From contig BSBM01000753.1 of NCBI GenBank assembly GCA_027924585.1, forward strand, positions 20,026,001-20,090,000: a DNA stretch of 64,000 bases, in the 5' to 3' direction. Source of the DNA: Larix kaempferi (Eukaryota; Streptophyta; Pinopsida; Pinales; Pinaceae). The notes beneath the pieces are model-generated. The model was not told the DNA's origin, did no database searches, and saw nothing but the letters and a program-made list of their open reading frames with translations. The position numbers were made by a program, and so were the translations under genes. Below, piece by piece: positions 33,411-44,776 of the stretch (position 1 is its first letter; each line of letters begins with the position of its first letter).

Positions 33411-33450
<40 letters not shown>
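33358..33450. repeat. Compound microsatellite TG / TA / GA / CA
   Basis: Runs of TG, TA, GA and CA follow each other directly. Reading frames across it are artefacts. Confidence 0.9.
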
Positions 33451-33452
<2 letters not shown>

Positions 33453-34379
33453 TTCATTCATGGGTTAAATGATCAAATAGGTCCGCTTGATTTTTTCTAC
33501 ATTCATTGGGTAAATGACCAAATATTTTAGGTGGCAAAGGAACGGTCCATTCTTTAAGGTGCAATTCAAAAAATCCTTCTTTTAGGTGCAGTTCACAACT
33601 AGTTTGATAACAAGTGAACTCTTAGGAGTGTATAATGCCAAGTTTGGGACTAGAGGTTTGATTAGGACTCCTATCATTTTCACTATCAAAGGTCCCTTGA
33701 CCATTTCATTTTAACTTCAAGGTAAGGTAACTTGTAACATGTACTCGAAAAAAGGTATCCTATTGAATATCCATTTAGGTACCTACCTAGGTGGATCCTA
33801 GTGTCCTTCTTTATCACTGTCTTATTCACACCTTCACTCACTTGCTTGGTGGAGTTGAAATGCCAGCAAGTGTTTGGAAAGTCCTTGTTCAAATGTCTAC
33901 TTATTTGTTAACGATGGAGGTCATTACCACTTGTTGGCAAATATTTGAGAAAGTGTTTATTTTCACATTCTTCTTTTTTGATAACTCACCTTCTAGGACT
34001 AGTGAGTCTTTTTCTTTGTAGGGTGTTGATTTCATAAATTAATTATTTTCTTAGTTAGGCCCACTTTCCACCTGTTTAATTAATTAATCATTTAGAATTA
34101 GTGTGGTTTGTTTGAGCTCCATTTCATTTGTCTTGCATAGAGTTGTTGACATAATGATTACTCCTATGTATAAATATTTCCCCTCCAAGGTACCCTAGAG
34201 GACTTTGAGGATTATTCCCCCTTTATTGTATTCCTATCAATTATGTTAGTCCACGTCAATGTGCACTCTGAAAAGAAACTTCCATCTCCTTTAATTTCCT
34301 TTCAGGATTATTGAATTTAGGATCCGCGTGGCTTGAATCTCCACCTTTGCTAGTACAACTTACCCTTTTCGGAACCCAG
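33451..34379. other. Unassigned DNA, possible old LTR remnant
   Basis: No gene recognised. 34160-34260 contains a TGTATAAATA box and a TTGAGGATTATTCCC phrase that look like part of an LTR, but no partner copy was found in the window. Confidence 0.35.
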
Positions 34380-34479
34380 TACAAAACATGTTTGGTTCTA
34401 TCCTAGTCATGTCATCTAGTGGAAATCATATCGGTGGTGGAAAAAAAACAAGAGAAAACAATTTTGGTGAAAATGATAG
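34380..34479 (+). pseudogene. Gag relic, left part (Tat-like family)
   Basis: Low-complexity N-terminal Gag-like sequence up to the GATAG duplication (34475-34479). Placed here because the sequence on the other side of the Gypsy insertion (38809 onward) continues as Gag. Confidence 0.4.
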
Positions 34480-34866
34480 TGTGAAGAACCTGTAATAATT
34501 AATTAATGCAAATACACGAGATATCAGAAATAATAGAACTCAGAATCACTTTTATATTGATCACGGGCCACTTCGAGGGGGAAACCTCCTTTGAGCAAGC
34601 TCAATACATTTAACTTCACGGTGCCTTCAATGACCTCAACACACACTTATATACTAAGTCTATGCCCAATACTATGATTCAAAACCATGGGACATACAAT
34701 ACTACGGGACGACTTACAAAACATATGCGTCCAATACTATGGGTCAATACTATGGGCTAATATAAACTATGGATCAACAAATACTATGGGACGACTTACA
34801 AAGCATATGCGTCCAACAACAATATACTAGCATAGTAAAGAGAAGGGTTGACACGGATTCCTAACA
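34480..34866 (-). repeat. 3' LTR of Gypsy deletion element
   Basis: 387 bp, TGTGAAGAAC to CCTAACA. Differs from 38417-38803 mainly by C/T and G/A changes. The complement of a purine tract (TCCCCTCTCCCTT) follows at 34867. Confidence 0.9.
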
Positions 34867-34879
34867 TCCCCTCTCCCTT

Positions 34880-35519
34880 AGAAAAAGCTTTGTCCTCAAA
34901 GCTTTGGTTGGAGAAATTGCTGCAAAATCTAAAGAAGTGGTTCCCCAGTAGCATCCTCGGGTTGCATTTTGGGCCACTTACGCCTTTGGAGTGTCAGGGA
35001 GGATTGCTTGTAAGGCTGTAGACGAAGAAGAACCCCATCAGCTGCGCGGAAAATGCACTCAGAATGGTGTTGATCGGCTTGTTGTTTTAGGCGAATTCTG
35101 GCCATGTGAAGATTGTCCTACATAATGAAAAGAATTTGATCGTGGTTTCGAAGAACTGAGTCAATTTCCTGAACTGGGAAGCTGCTAAGAGTGTATGGAA
35201 GAAGAGCTGGCGGTGTCTGTCCATAGACGGCTTCATATGGTGTCCTTTGAGATGTTGTATTGTACCACCATAGCGCTACTAGGAGATCCATAGAAATAGT
35301 TGGCCAAAGCTATGTAGGGATGGGCAAGGGTTTGAGAAATCCCCAAAGGAGTGTTGTTTCACCCTTGTTGACCTGGAAAGTATCACAGTTAGCCACCATC
35401 TGTTGAATTGTCATTTTTAGTCCCTGCCAAAATAAGTTACATTGTTCCCGATCATACATTTTGAAGAACCCAGAGTGCCCTACTGATGAAGAAGCATGGA
35501 GTTCATAAAAGAAATAGCC
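34880..35519 (-). pseudogene. Integrase remnant with core deleted
   Basis: Leftward from about 35510: an HASSSVGHSG start of the zinc-binding region, a CNLFWQGLK block, a PLPIPT block and ISMDLL, then an abrupt jump to LWWYNTT and TPYEAVYGQTPP from the far end of the core. The C-terminal part with LRLQPYKQSSL follows. Nearly the whole catalytic core between these blocks is missing. No chromodomain seen. Confidence 0.7.
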
Positions 35520-36300
35520 CTATTGAACATATTGCAACCAATTTGGAACAAGCAGAGAAAGAGCTGTAAGAGAAACTAGGTCATCAATTGTGCGAGAAGG
35601 AACATCTGCCACCATATTGTCCTTACCCTTCTTGTAAGTGATCGCATAGGGATAACCCATGAGTTGGATAATCCATTTCAGGTGTGTTGGGGAGGAGACC
35701 CATTGTTCAAGAAAATTTTCCAGACTTTGGAGATCAGTCTTGATGCAGAAATAATTCGCTAATAGGTATGGCTGCCACTTCTGTACTACATGAAAAATAG
35801 CCATCAGTTCCTGCTGAGAGGTAGATGTGACTAAATTCTTACTGGAAAGGTCTCTTGAAGGCGAAAATTTCATTGGTTCAGCAAAGACACCAGCATATCT
35901 ATCCAAGGAAGTAGTGGAGACCGTTGATGGGTGCATCTGAAGGGAATGGAGCTGAGCGATGATACCATGTGAATTCTTCTTAAGGATTTTTTCCAGGCGA
36001 TGTGAACTGATGATGCAGAGAGACCCTAGTTGTAAGCCCATTAATTTTTGTTGTGCCCCATTTACTGAAAACTGCATCCAAAGTTCCAAAAAATCCCATA
36101 AGATGGGGCCAAGTGTGCGTCACCATTGAACGCCCAAAACCACATCACATATGCCTAAGGACAAGGCAAACATGTCAGAGCGCAGGTTATAATCTTCCAT
36201 AGAGATACCCACATTGTGACACTTCCCCTTGCAAGGTAAGGTGTCCCCATTGGCAACCATGACTTCAAAGTTGGAGCAAGGATGGACAAATCAATCAACC
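35520..36300 (-). pseudogene. Protease end and RNase H remnant, reverse transcriptase deleted
   Basis: From about 36300 leftward: the protease C-terminal region (DVVLGVQW, RTLGPILWDF), a spacer to YAGVFAEP where reverse transcriptase should begin, then a jump straight into RNase H: STSQQELMAIFHVVQKW, CIKTDLQSLENFLEQWVS, MGYPYAITYKKGKDNMVAD. The whole reverse transcriptase is absent between about 35865 and 35840. Confidence 0.75.
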
Positions 36301-37379
36301 TATTTGGCAATCCGAGGGTCAATGAAGTTATGAGTGCTACCAGAATCAATGAGTATGGTAAGAGGGAGCTTCTTGAAGTATCCCATGACTCGCATTGTTT
36401 GTGGGGCGGTGACGCCGGTTACAGCATGGAGAGAGAGCTCGGGTGGGTCGTCCTGAGATGGGGTGTCAACAGGCGGGTGTTGAATGTCGACTTGATCATC
36501 TACTGTATCTGGAGCTTCTTCATCAAGTTCTGAGGCAAGCAGAGATTCCACATCCAAGAGATAGAGATTTTGTTGAACACATCTATGTCCCCGAGTGAAT
36601 TTCTCAGCACAATTATAACAAAGCCCTTTTTCTCGGCGTGCCTGCATCTCTGTTTCAGACAAATGCTTGATAGGATTTGGTTGCGAGGCAGGCGTGATGG
36701 GAGGTCATTGGGAATCCATATTTTTGAAGGGAACAAAGGTGGGTTTGGAGCATTGTTGAGCTACAATCTTGTCCTATGTCAACTTAGCCAACCCTAGGAA
36801 TTCCATCATTGTGTTGGGACAAAAAATTTTGACCTCTGAGCGGATTTCATCCTTGAGACCACTGATAAAAAAACTCCTGTAGAATTCATCAGACAATCCT
36901 TTTGTGGGATTGGCTAGTTTCTCAAATTCCATCTGATACTCTCTCACTGTGCCAGTTTGGTGTAGTTTAGTGAGTGCTCTTATGAAGTCGTCAAAAGCAC
37001 TAGGACCAAATTGTGGAAAAATGAGTTGGCAAAAATCTGTCCAGTTTGGCTAAGGATGAGCTTTGATGTTCCAACGGTACGATTGAAGGGCTTCCTGTTC
37101 CAAATGAAAGGATGCAAGTGGAACTTTCTGGACATCAAAAGTATTATGTAGATTGAAATATTGTTCTGCTCAGTATATCCATCCAATCGGATCAGTACCA
37201 TTGAAGCGAGGAAAATCAAGCTTCGGCCCATGAAAATTGTTGGAAGAAGAGAACCCGATGGCTGCAAAAGATTCTGGTTGTCGGTTATTGTTCATGGTTG
37301 AATGCTGAAGATGGAGGCTGAGAAATTTTTCATCCAGATCTTGGAGTTTGGTTTGTATGGCTGCAAGTGCTTCCTACAT
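36300..37379 (-). pseudogene. Gag and protease start of Gypsy deletion element
   Basis: ATG at 37379-37377 is followed directly by TAG, where glutamine is likely. Gag shows PKLDFPRFNGTDPIGW and AEQYFNLHNT, a HLEQEALQ block, and a chromovirus-style zinc knuckle CX2CX7HXC (CYNC ... GHRC, about 36600). The protease active site ILIDSGSTHNFID is at about 36330. Several in-frame TAG and TGA stops occur, for example at about 37048 and 36775. Confidence 0.8.
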
Positions 37380-38416
37380 TGTTTTTTTTTTTTCTTGGAA
37401 ATGGATGGAAAAACACAAACAAAAGCTTATTTACTAAAGGAAGATTTGGATTTGGGAAAAACTTGGATGGGTAATTAGGATTTGACTAGGGTTTGGACAC
37501 TTTCTGATGGACAGGGAAGCAAAAAATGGGGATTTCAGAAGCGGGGTGAAAGAATGAGAAAATTTGGTAGAGAGGGACAAAGAAGCAGAATTAGGAAAGG
37601 AACAGGGTGGCAAAATTTGACGGCGTTTGGGTCAAAATTGAAGGAGTTATGGGAAACCCTAAAAATAGACAAATGTGAGATTTCTGGTCTTGGGAAGTGG
37701 AATTTGGGATAGGGTCTTCAGGAATGAAATATCCAGAATGGGATTGCAGAGATGTCAGTGAAGTTCCAGAGAACATAGAGTTGAAACAAGGGAGATATGG
37801 CTGAAAAATAGTTTTTTTTTTTTTTTTGTTCAGAAATGGATCGGCAACAGCGGTGTGGAAGGGATCCGCAATAGATGGATCTACAACAACGAGGAAATGA
37901 TCGAAAATAGTTGTATCTGAAACAACGACTGGATCTGGAATGAATTTCAGAATAGATCTAAAATGGCTGGATCTGGACCAGAAGTGATCGGCAACAGTTC
38001 AGCTGAAAATAGATATGGACCCCAGGTATGTGCAGCTTTCTATCGTTTCAGGGGATTCACTCGTCCACCAATGTTATCTAACGGCTTGCGTATTTGGGCA
38101 GTACCCCTCACTCCACGGCTCAGGTAAAACTGATAACTGCTTTGCCATAAAGAACAACTCTTGGTTTACCTCACGGGTGGGAACTAGTCAATTAGGTAGG
38201 GGTCGTTGTCCTTTTTGCTGGTAGGTCCTCTCAATGGGCCAGCTACTTTGGATTTCTTGTGGTACTCCTCACAATGAGTTTTAGGGATTATGCCCAAGTA
38301 CTTCCCACAGTTAAGCGGATAGGGGTTATCCCTAGATTCGAACTTGCAACAGATGCGAAAAAAAAAATTGGTAGAAATTCCACCCAACGAGCCCAAGAAA
38401 GTGCTATGATACCAGA
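37380..38416 (-). other. Leader of Gypsy deletion element
   Basis: Between primer site and Gag. A/T-run rich, with CAACAG-GATCC-type phrases around 37830-37990. No gene seen. Ends at the primer-site complement near 38402-38416. Confidence 0.5.
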
Positions 38417-38803
38417 TGTGAAGAACTTGCAATAATTAATTAATGCAAATACATGAGATATCAGAAATAATAGAACTCGGAATCACTTTTATATTGATCA
38501 TGGGCCACTTCGAGGGCGAAACCTCCTTTGAGCAAGCTCAATACAATTAACTTCATGGTGCCTTCAATGACCTCAACACACACTTATATACTAAGTCTAT
38601 GCCCAATAGTATGAGTCAAAACCATGAGACATATAATACTACGGGATGACTTACAAAGCATATGCGTCCAATACTATGGGTCAATACTATGGGCTAATAT
38701 AAACTATGGATCAACAAATACTACGGGACAACTTACAAAGCATATGCATCCAACAATAATATACTAACATAGTAAAGAGAAGGGTTGACACGGGTTCCTA
38801 ACA
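38417..38803 (-). repeat. 5' LTR of Gypsy deletion element
   Basis: 387 bp partner of 34480-34866, ending in CCTAACA, followed by GATAG (38804-38808). Confidence 0.9.
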
Positions 38804-38808
38804 GATAG

Positions 38809-39680
38809 TGGGAATGTGACATCTTCCACATTGCCCATACTGAGTCTTTTGTTAATGTCTAATATTAACCTTCCCAATTTGGATAAACTAACCAATGAAC
38901 CCTTTTGACATGATCCTATCTAATGCCCACTAAATTACCTTCGCAAATCCCTAAGTTTGAATGTAAAGTGGGAGAGGACCCCTCTATCCACATCATGTCT
39001 TTCCATCTATGGTGATCCTCTAATAACATCATGGATGATTCCATATATTTTTGTTTATTCCAAAGGACCCTTGCTAGAGTAGCAACAAAGTAGTACATTC
39101 AACAACCCTCTATAATACATCCTAACATTTCTTCCTTATCCTCCAGTTTCTTCAACTTTTTCCAATTACCAATTCATTATGAAGAGGGTGTAGATATCCT
39201 TTTGTCATGTTGTCAGGAATTGACTACCCATATCATGGGCCATACCCATGAATGATGAAGATGAAGGAGTACTTTGCAACATCTAACTCCATAAACATAG
39301 CTTCCTAGATTGGTTCTTAAATTCTTAACTACTTTCCAAAGAAAAGGATGTCACTTCTAAGCAATCATAATTGGGAGAGGAAGCCATTTTCAAGGCTTAG
39401 AAATACAATCCGATCTCTTCTTAGTTCGATTACTTATACTCTAACATCTTGATGTGCCTCATAGTGACTCCTCACTTAGAGATCAACAAAAGGAACCCCA
39501 TTCCAAAGATAGAGTTATAGGTGCATGGGTATCCACCCTAGACCCATACATTCAATTGTCCACGCCTATGAGAAATTATTCATGCGGTAACCTTCCTAGT
39601 GTTGATTTCTTGAATTTAGGGAAACCTTATATTCAACCCTATTACCCTCTCGATACTTGCTTCTCATACTTGTTGGCTAT
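38809..39680 (+). pseudogene. Gag relic of a Tat-like element
   Basis: Translation in parts gives INLPNLDKLTNEPF, PLNYL and HIMSF-like and YGDPL pieces that line up with NLPDLARLTNDPI, TKLPSDIPKFEG and HIMSFHLWC of the young element (13436-13600). The nucleotide order is also conserved (CCCTAAGTTTGA, TCATGTCTTTCCATCTATGG). Many frameshifts and stops. 39454-39680 may be the Gag tail. It is the older target into which the Gypsy deletion element inserted. Confidence 0.75.
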
Positions 39681-40199
39681 AACTGACCCAGAGGTTTTCT
39701 ATAAGACCCAGGTTCTTCGCGGTTTCCCTTTGACCCTCAAAACCCCTTCGCACCGGCCCTTTCGGAAACAACCTATGAGCAGGTTGAGGTCTCACCTGAG
39801 GTGTATCTATGGGGTACTGCGGAATCAGGTTTCCAGAGTAAGTGACGAGTTGCGTGGATGGACGTACTGCGCAGCACAACAAGGGGTATGCGCTGCGAGG
39901 TGAGATTGTGCATCGATGGACAACGCTACGGTCTGCACCACTCTGTTCTTCTACTGCGGGACTTCTACTGGGACTGCGAACCATACCATTCAGCTTATAA
40001 TTGAAGTGTTCGGAAATGCTTAAGGCACTGACATGAGTATCACTCATCCACTCATTCAACTACTCAGCCGATTATCCATCTACTATTCATTCATCCACTT
40101 GGTATGGCTATGATTTGAGCATATTCTACTGATACAATCAAATTTTTATGCATTTGTTCTATTGCGCATAAAGAAGTACTTAAGTGATCTCTTAACACT
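39681..40199. other. Unassigned DNA
   Basis: 39700-40000 is richer in GC than its surroundings and open on both strands, but I recognise no protein family. It could be LTR or leader material of the neighbouring Gypsy fragment. Confidence 0.35.
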
Positions 40200-41345
40200 T
40201 AACCAATTAACTGATTCACTATTCTCAAACATAAGCTAAATGTTCACCATTCATCTATTCATGCAGAACTTAACATGTATCATCTCCATACCTCTTCTGA
40301 TGGCAAATGCATACAACAGTCCTCTCATAACAACATGCAAGGAGACATCTAGACATTCATTTACAGAAAACATAGATAAGCATTTATCCATAAAACACAT
40401 TCGCACAACACAATATTTAATGTGGTTCACTCCCCGGAATGGGAAGCTACGTCCACAAGAACGGTTGGTAATATATATCTTTAAAAGGGATGGGGACAAA
40501 CCGTTCTTAGTCTGTGCACTTAGCTGCAGACTCTCCTTCCTCTCAGATAGGTCTCTGCGCACACAACTGCAGAGCCTTTACAATATTATCAACCGAAAAG
40601 AGATTTTACAATACAATAACTCAACTATTCAACAACACTGAGAGAACCTCATAACTCAAAAATGTAACAACAAAAAGTAACCCCATTCCATACAAAATTG
40701 TCTTCTTAAATAGACCATGCCCAAAGGTCATGTCTTTACAATGCCAAAGACCTAAACCCAAAAACCCTTAGGGTTTAAAAAACTGTGTCGGTTTCCCTAA
40801 ATCGGCTTGCTGGCATCTGGCAGAGTCTGCTTCATCGTGGCAGTTTTCCACGTCTTCATTCTATCGCTATTGGCCTTCCTGTCGCACACATGCCAATAGG
40901 TCACTTTCAGTGAGCCATTCATCTCTAACGGTCTTTCCCACTAGGCATGACAAGCCATCGCTTTCCCTAAGCTATCCTTTTCATAACAAACTCGTGCATT
41001 GGATGCCTTCCTGATTTGCTCGTGCCCGCCGCTTAGCACTCCTGGTCCATCCGGTACCTTTACCTGATCCTTGTCCAACACTCCGCTTTGCTAGCTCCAT
41101 GTGTCCTGACTGCTTCGCAGCACTACTTCCTAGGAGCGCTGGTCTTCACAGTACTTCCAAAATTTGGATGCGGTGCACAACTTCGCAGCATGGTCAAAAC
41201 TTGGATGTTGTGCACAACTCCGCAGCACCCTCAACACTTATACAAAACTTTATCTTTTTCTGAGCTGCACTCAGCTCAACTTTTCCTGCTTATCAAAAGT
41301 GTTATAAACAATTTGCCCCAACTTGGGCCCAACATGCCCCTAACA
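40200..41345 (-). repeat. 3' LTR fragment of Gypsy element with extra ORF
   Basis: The right end ...CATGCCCCTAACA (41345) faces the extra ORF on the - strand and follows a purine-containing AGGGACAAGCC tract in that direction. An alternative end is 41351 (CTTACA). It contains a motif shared with the chromovirus LTR (40418-40456). The left boundary is not seen and no partner LTR exists in the window. Confidence 0.5.
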
Positions 41346-41373
41346 CTTACATGTGGCTTGTCCCTGAGCCACT

Positions 41374-44213
41374 TCATGCTTCGGCCATCTCGCTCTGCTC
41401 CGTGACCGATGGAGCTAATTTGGCCACGAACTCATTATAAGTGCCGAACAACTGTTCCACTGCTTGTCTGGTATCTTGTTCAACTTGTTTTACTGTCTCA
41501 AGCAGTGTTGGAGTTATATCTTCTCTAATCTGTCCTTGTACCTGCTCCTGGTTGTCGCGCAATTCCTTCAGCTTGTCTTCTATCTGCTGCGACTGATTAT
41601 CCATCTCAGTATCTTTTTCTCTTAATGCCTGGACTTCCTTCTTCAAGCCTGATATCTCCTTATACCTCGGCAGCCTCTCCCTAGGTGGCAGAGCCTTGAC
41701 CTCTGCATCCAAATTTTCTAGCGCGGTCTTCTTTTCTTTTACCACGGTCTTCACCTGTAGTAGCCCTTGATCCTCTTCAAGGGAAATGAATTCCTTTGAA
41801 ACCTATTCCAAGAGATCTTGGCACTTAGCCATCTCACTTGTTATGCTCTACACGACGGCACTCACTGCTTTCTCTCTTAACTGTTGCTCAGTTAATGGCA
41901 TCTGCGTACTCAGTTTTTCCTTTAAGGGTTCAAGCTCGGCCTTGTAGAGGATGTCCTTATCCTACATCTCAGACTTCAAACATCTTACCTTTTCTCTGAT
42001 CCTCAGAACTGTGTCCGCAGGATCATCCTGGAGTTCTAGATCTTCAATATCTTGCGCAATAGTAGATATGGTAGTCTCCAATTGTTTGCGGTGGTCCTGT
42101 TCATCACGTAGTTGCATTTCTGCATGCGAATCGAGCTTCCTGTTTCCTGCGTACAGCTCCTCTTGTGACTTCATGGACTTTACTGTTCATTCATGCATCT
42201 CTTCCACTATCTGCATGTGCAAAAAGTGTAATCCTGGCAAAGGAATTTTGGCCAAATCAAGCTCTACCCGCTTGACACCCTTTATCTCCAGGACGATCTG
42301 TTCTGTCATTGGTAATGAAATAGCCAATGGGTCCAAATGGACAACCTTGGTCTTAGAAGGAAACATGATTGCTAGATGCGGTGGTGTTTGTTGCGAGGTT
42401 CCTACCGAGCTCCCTTCAGCTCCTTTGTCGCGCGACAAGGTTAGGCTCTTCTGTACATCGTCCATTTTCTTCATGAGACCTTGCAATGCGAGCCTAGTCT
42501 TTTGCAGGTCATCCTGGATGACCTTGTCCTTCTTGTATTTGTCAACCATAAGCTTCTGCATTTGTTCTAAGACCTTTTCTGCTATAATCTCAATGTCATC
42601 TTCATTCAGCACTGTTTCAGATTGAGTTTTTGTGGCCTTCATATTCTTCCTCGCCTTCGGCTTCTGCGAGGTCTCAGGCTCTTTCCGCTTTCCTGTTTCT
42701 TCAACAATTGGGCATGACAGTAGGATTGGCTCGTCCTCTTCAGATTCTATCTCAAAATCCATGACTTTGACATGGAACTCAGCTGGCTAGTCCTTCATGA
42801 GGATTTCAATGTCCTCCTCATACATATGGTAGTTACCTATGTACCATTTTGGCTTCTTCATTTTTGCTTTGGGTGAAATAAAGATACACTGCATATCCCC
42901 CATAAAATCAATAACACAAATATACTTCAACGTTACCTGCTTTGTGATGCGGTATGTATGGATGATCGCATCATGTAGCTGAGTGTAATACTGATAGAAA
43001 ACTTCAGCTGTCGCTCTGCGTTGATATTTGCCCAGAGGTTGGCATAACGGAACCCTCTAGGATCGTTGCTTTCTGTAATGACACCCACATAGTCCTTTGG
43101 CTCCTTCCAACCGAAAAAGGCGATGAGGATGATCAGCCATGTAAAGTGGAACTATCTGCCATTCTCCTGGTTATCATTGAGTTCATCCAAGAACTCATTA
43201 AGAAGATACTGGCACCAATTGAAATGGGTGCCTTCAGCCGCTGCAGCACTGAGTAGAATTAAGCCCGCGGGCACCTCCGAAGGCCTAGCGGTTCTGAGGA
43301 TTTTTCTTGTGAGCAACTGCATGACAAATCTTGTCACTCTATCTTCAGTTTCTTCTGTGGGAAACCCTCTTTTTCCCTTCACCAATGCATGGCTTTTCTT
43401 CATCTTCTCAATAGCTTCATTTTCCTTACTCTTCCCTTGGAAGAATTGCTTGGGATCCTTGCCACGCTTGCTTAGCCTTATGATGCGGTGGATTAAATCA
43501 ATGTTGACATCAATATTTCTTTCGAGCCACAGCTATCCCTGGTGGATTCGCGCCATCAGCCTGCGAACCGCCGCATTCACTTCTGGTGAACTATCAAAAT
43601 GTGGCAACCTTAACAAGTTCAGCAATCCTGATTGAACGACCGGTGTTAGCCAGCTTTCAACAACGAAGTTAAATGTGCCCTTGGCATATTTCTTCCAGCA
43701 CATGTACTAGTCAAGCTGGAACTGTGGGTACTTAGGCGCATGGGGCTCTTCCTTCTGCATGCCTAGGAGGTCATAGTCGTCCCATTTACAGTTTGGGATC
43801 TTCCCGAGCAGGTTCTTGGAAACCTCTACATGTTTTGAAATTGGCAACAATGGGATTTCATATCTAGCATTATTGGTTAATTTAAAGACTGGGCCATCCA
43901 ACACCCGTGGTGATATATACTCCAGTGTCAACCTCAAGGGTTCCTTCTGAAAGACCGACGATCTTGGTGCCGTCTGGCTTGTCTTGGGAGTCTTGCTTCG
44001 TGGTGCAACTGTTTCTTTTCCTTTGCCCTACATGGCTGGATTATGTCGAGGTGACCTTCTAGATGCTTGACCAGGTTCAATTATAGTCTTCTTGGCAAGT
44101 TTTTTCATTAACTCTACAATTCCCCCCATGCTGAAAAATTCAGATTGCTTCTTGAAGTGTAAGCTCTTCTTCTCTATCTGATGATTTGGACATTCAATGG
44201 TGAGAGTAAGCAA
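41374..44213 (-). pseudogene. Decayed extra ORF in env position, coiled-coil rich
   Basis: A single protein of roughly 900 residues can be followed leftward from about 44213 to 41374, with one frameshift (around 43030-43150). Stops: TAG at 44028, 43707, 43533, 43152, 42787, 41962, 41848, 41803 and TGA at 42187. The N-terminal half has a basic SRRSPRHNP stretch, then a globular part (LEYISPRVLDGPVFK, GLILLSAAAAEGTHFNW, AFFGWKEP, YYTQLHDAIIHTYR). The C-terminal half is acidic then strongly coiled coil (EKVLEQMQKLM, LKKEVQALREK). It lies downstream of integrase, the place of env-like ORFs in some plant Gypsy elements. No signal peptide, fusion or transmembrane segment is evident, so an envelope role is not supported. 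Family unknown to me. Confidence 0.7.
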
Positions 44214-44776
44214 CTATTTCTGAGATATGACAAAGGATTTCTAACACAGGAGTGAACGCATGAAAATTCTAAGTGTTTGTTAATGCCCATGATTCCTTAT
44301 GCGGCGTTATTTATAGGCGTAGTTGGGTCCTCCCGTTCCTTCCAACGACTAGATGGGAATTTAATGTAGTGTCTATTGGCGAATTTGAGTGAATTCTTCA
44401 GTCCTTTCCGTCATCAGTGTGTTCAGAACGACTATGTTTTCATTAAATGCTAAAGCGGTTCATTGCAACGGTCATATAACGGCTATTTTTCTCAAAACGT
44501 TTTATAACGACTATTTTTCTGAGTCTTGCGCCGAGCTGCGCGGTAAGGCATCTACGATCTTGCGGAGTTACTTCGTAGTGCCAAAATTTTTCAATTATGC
44601 AGTTCCAAATTTTTTATTTTTTATTTTTCTTGCGCAGCTTCAGCAGTGCTGCACGATGCATACATCGTCCTTCTTGTCATACCTTGTTCCTCTTATCATA
44701 CATGTACATATTCCTTTACATTTCTAGTGTCCAATTTTAACTGTACTTGACACTTAGAATTCTCTTCCTCTGCTTG
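44214..44776. other. Spacer between integrase and extra ORF
   Basis: AT-rich, with GCGCAGCTTCAGCAGTGCTG near 44634. No gene seen. Confidence 0.5.

Larger units (their letters stand above)
34480..38803 (-). mobile_element. Deletion-derived Gypsy element
   Basis: 4.3 kb, LTRs of 387 bp at 34480-34866 (3') and 38417-38803 (5'), perfect target duplication GATAG (34475-34479 and 38804-38808). Primer-site complement at about 38402-38416 reads as a variant of the initiator-Met type, with one base off the usual core. Inside, on the - strand: Gag with zinc knuckle, protease, RNase H and two ends of integrase. Reverse transcriptase and the integrase catalytic core are absent, so it is non-autonomous or a decayed internal-deletion copy. 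Confidence 0.9.

Noticed and set aside
39664-40059. 131-codon frame on the - strand
   Set aside because: Open on both strands in a GC-richer patch, no recognisable motif.
41374-44213. Envelope glycoprotein
   Set aside because: Only position fits. No signal peptide, transmembrane segment or fusion motif is visible and the C-terminal half is coiled coil.
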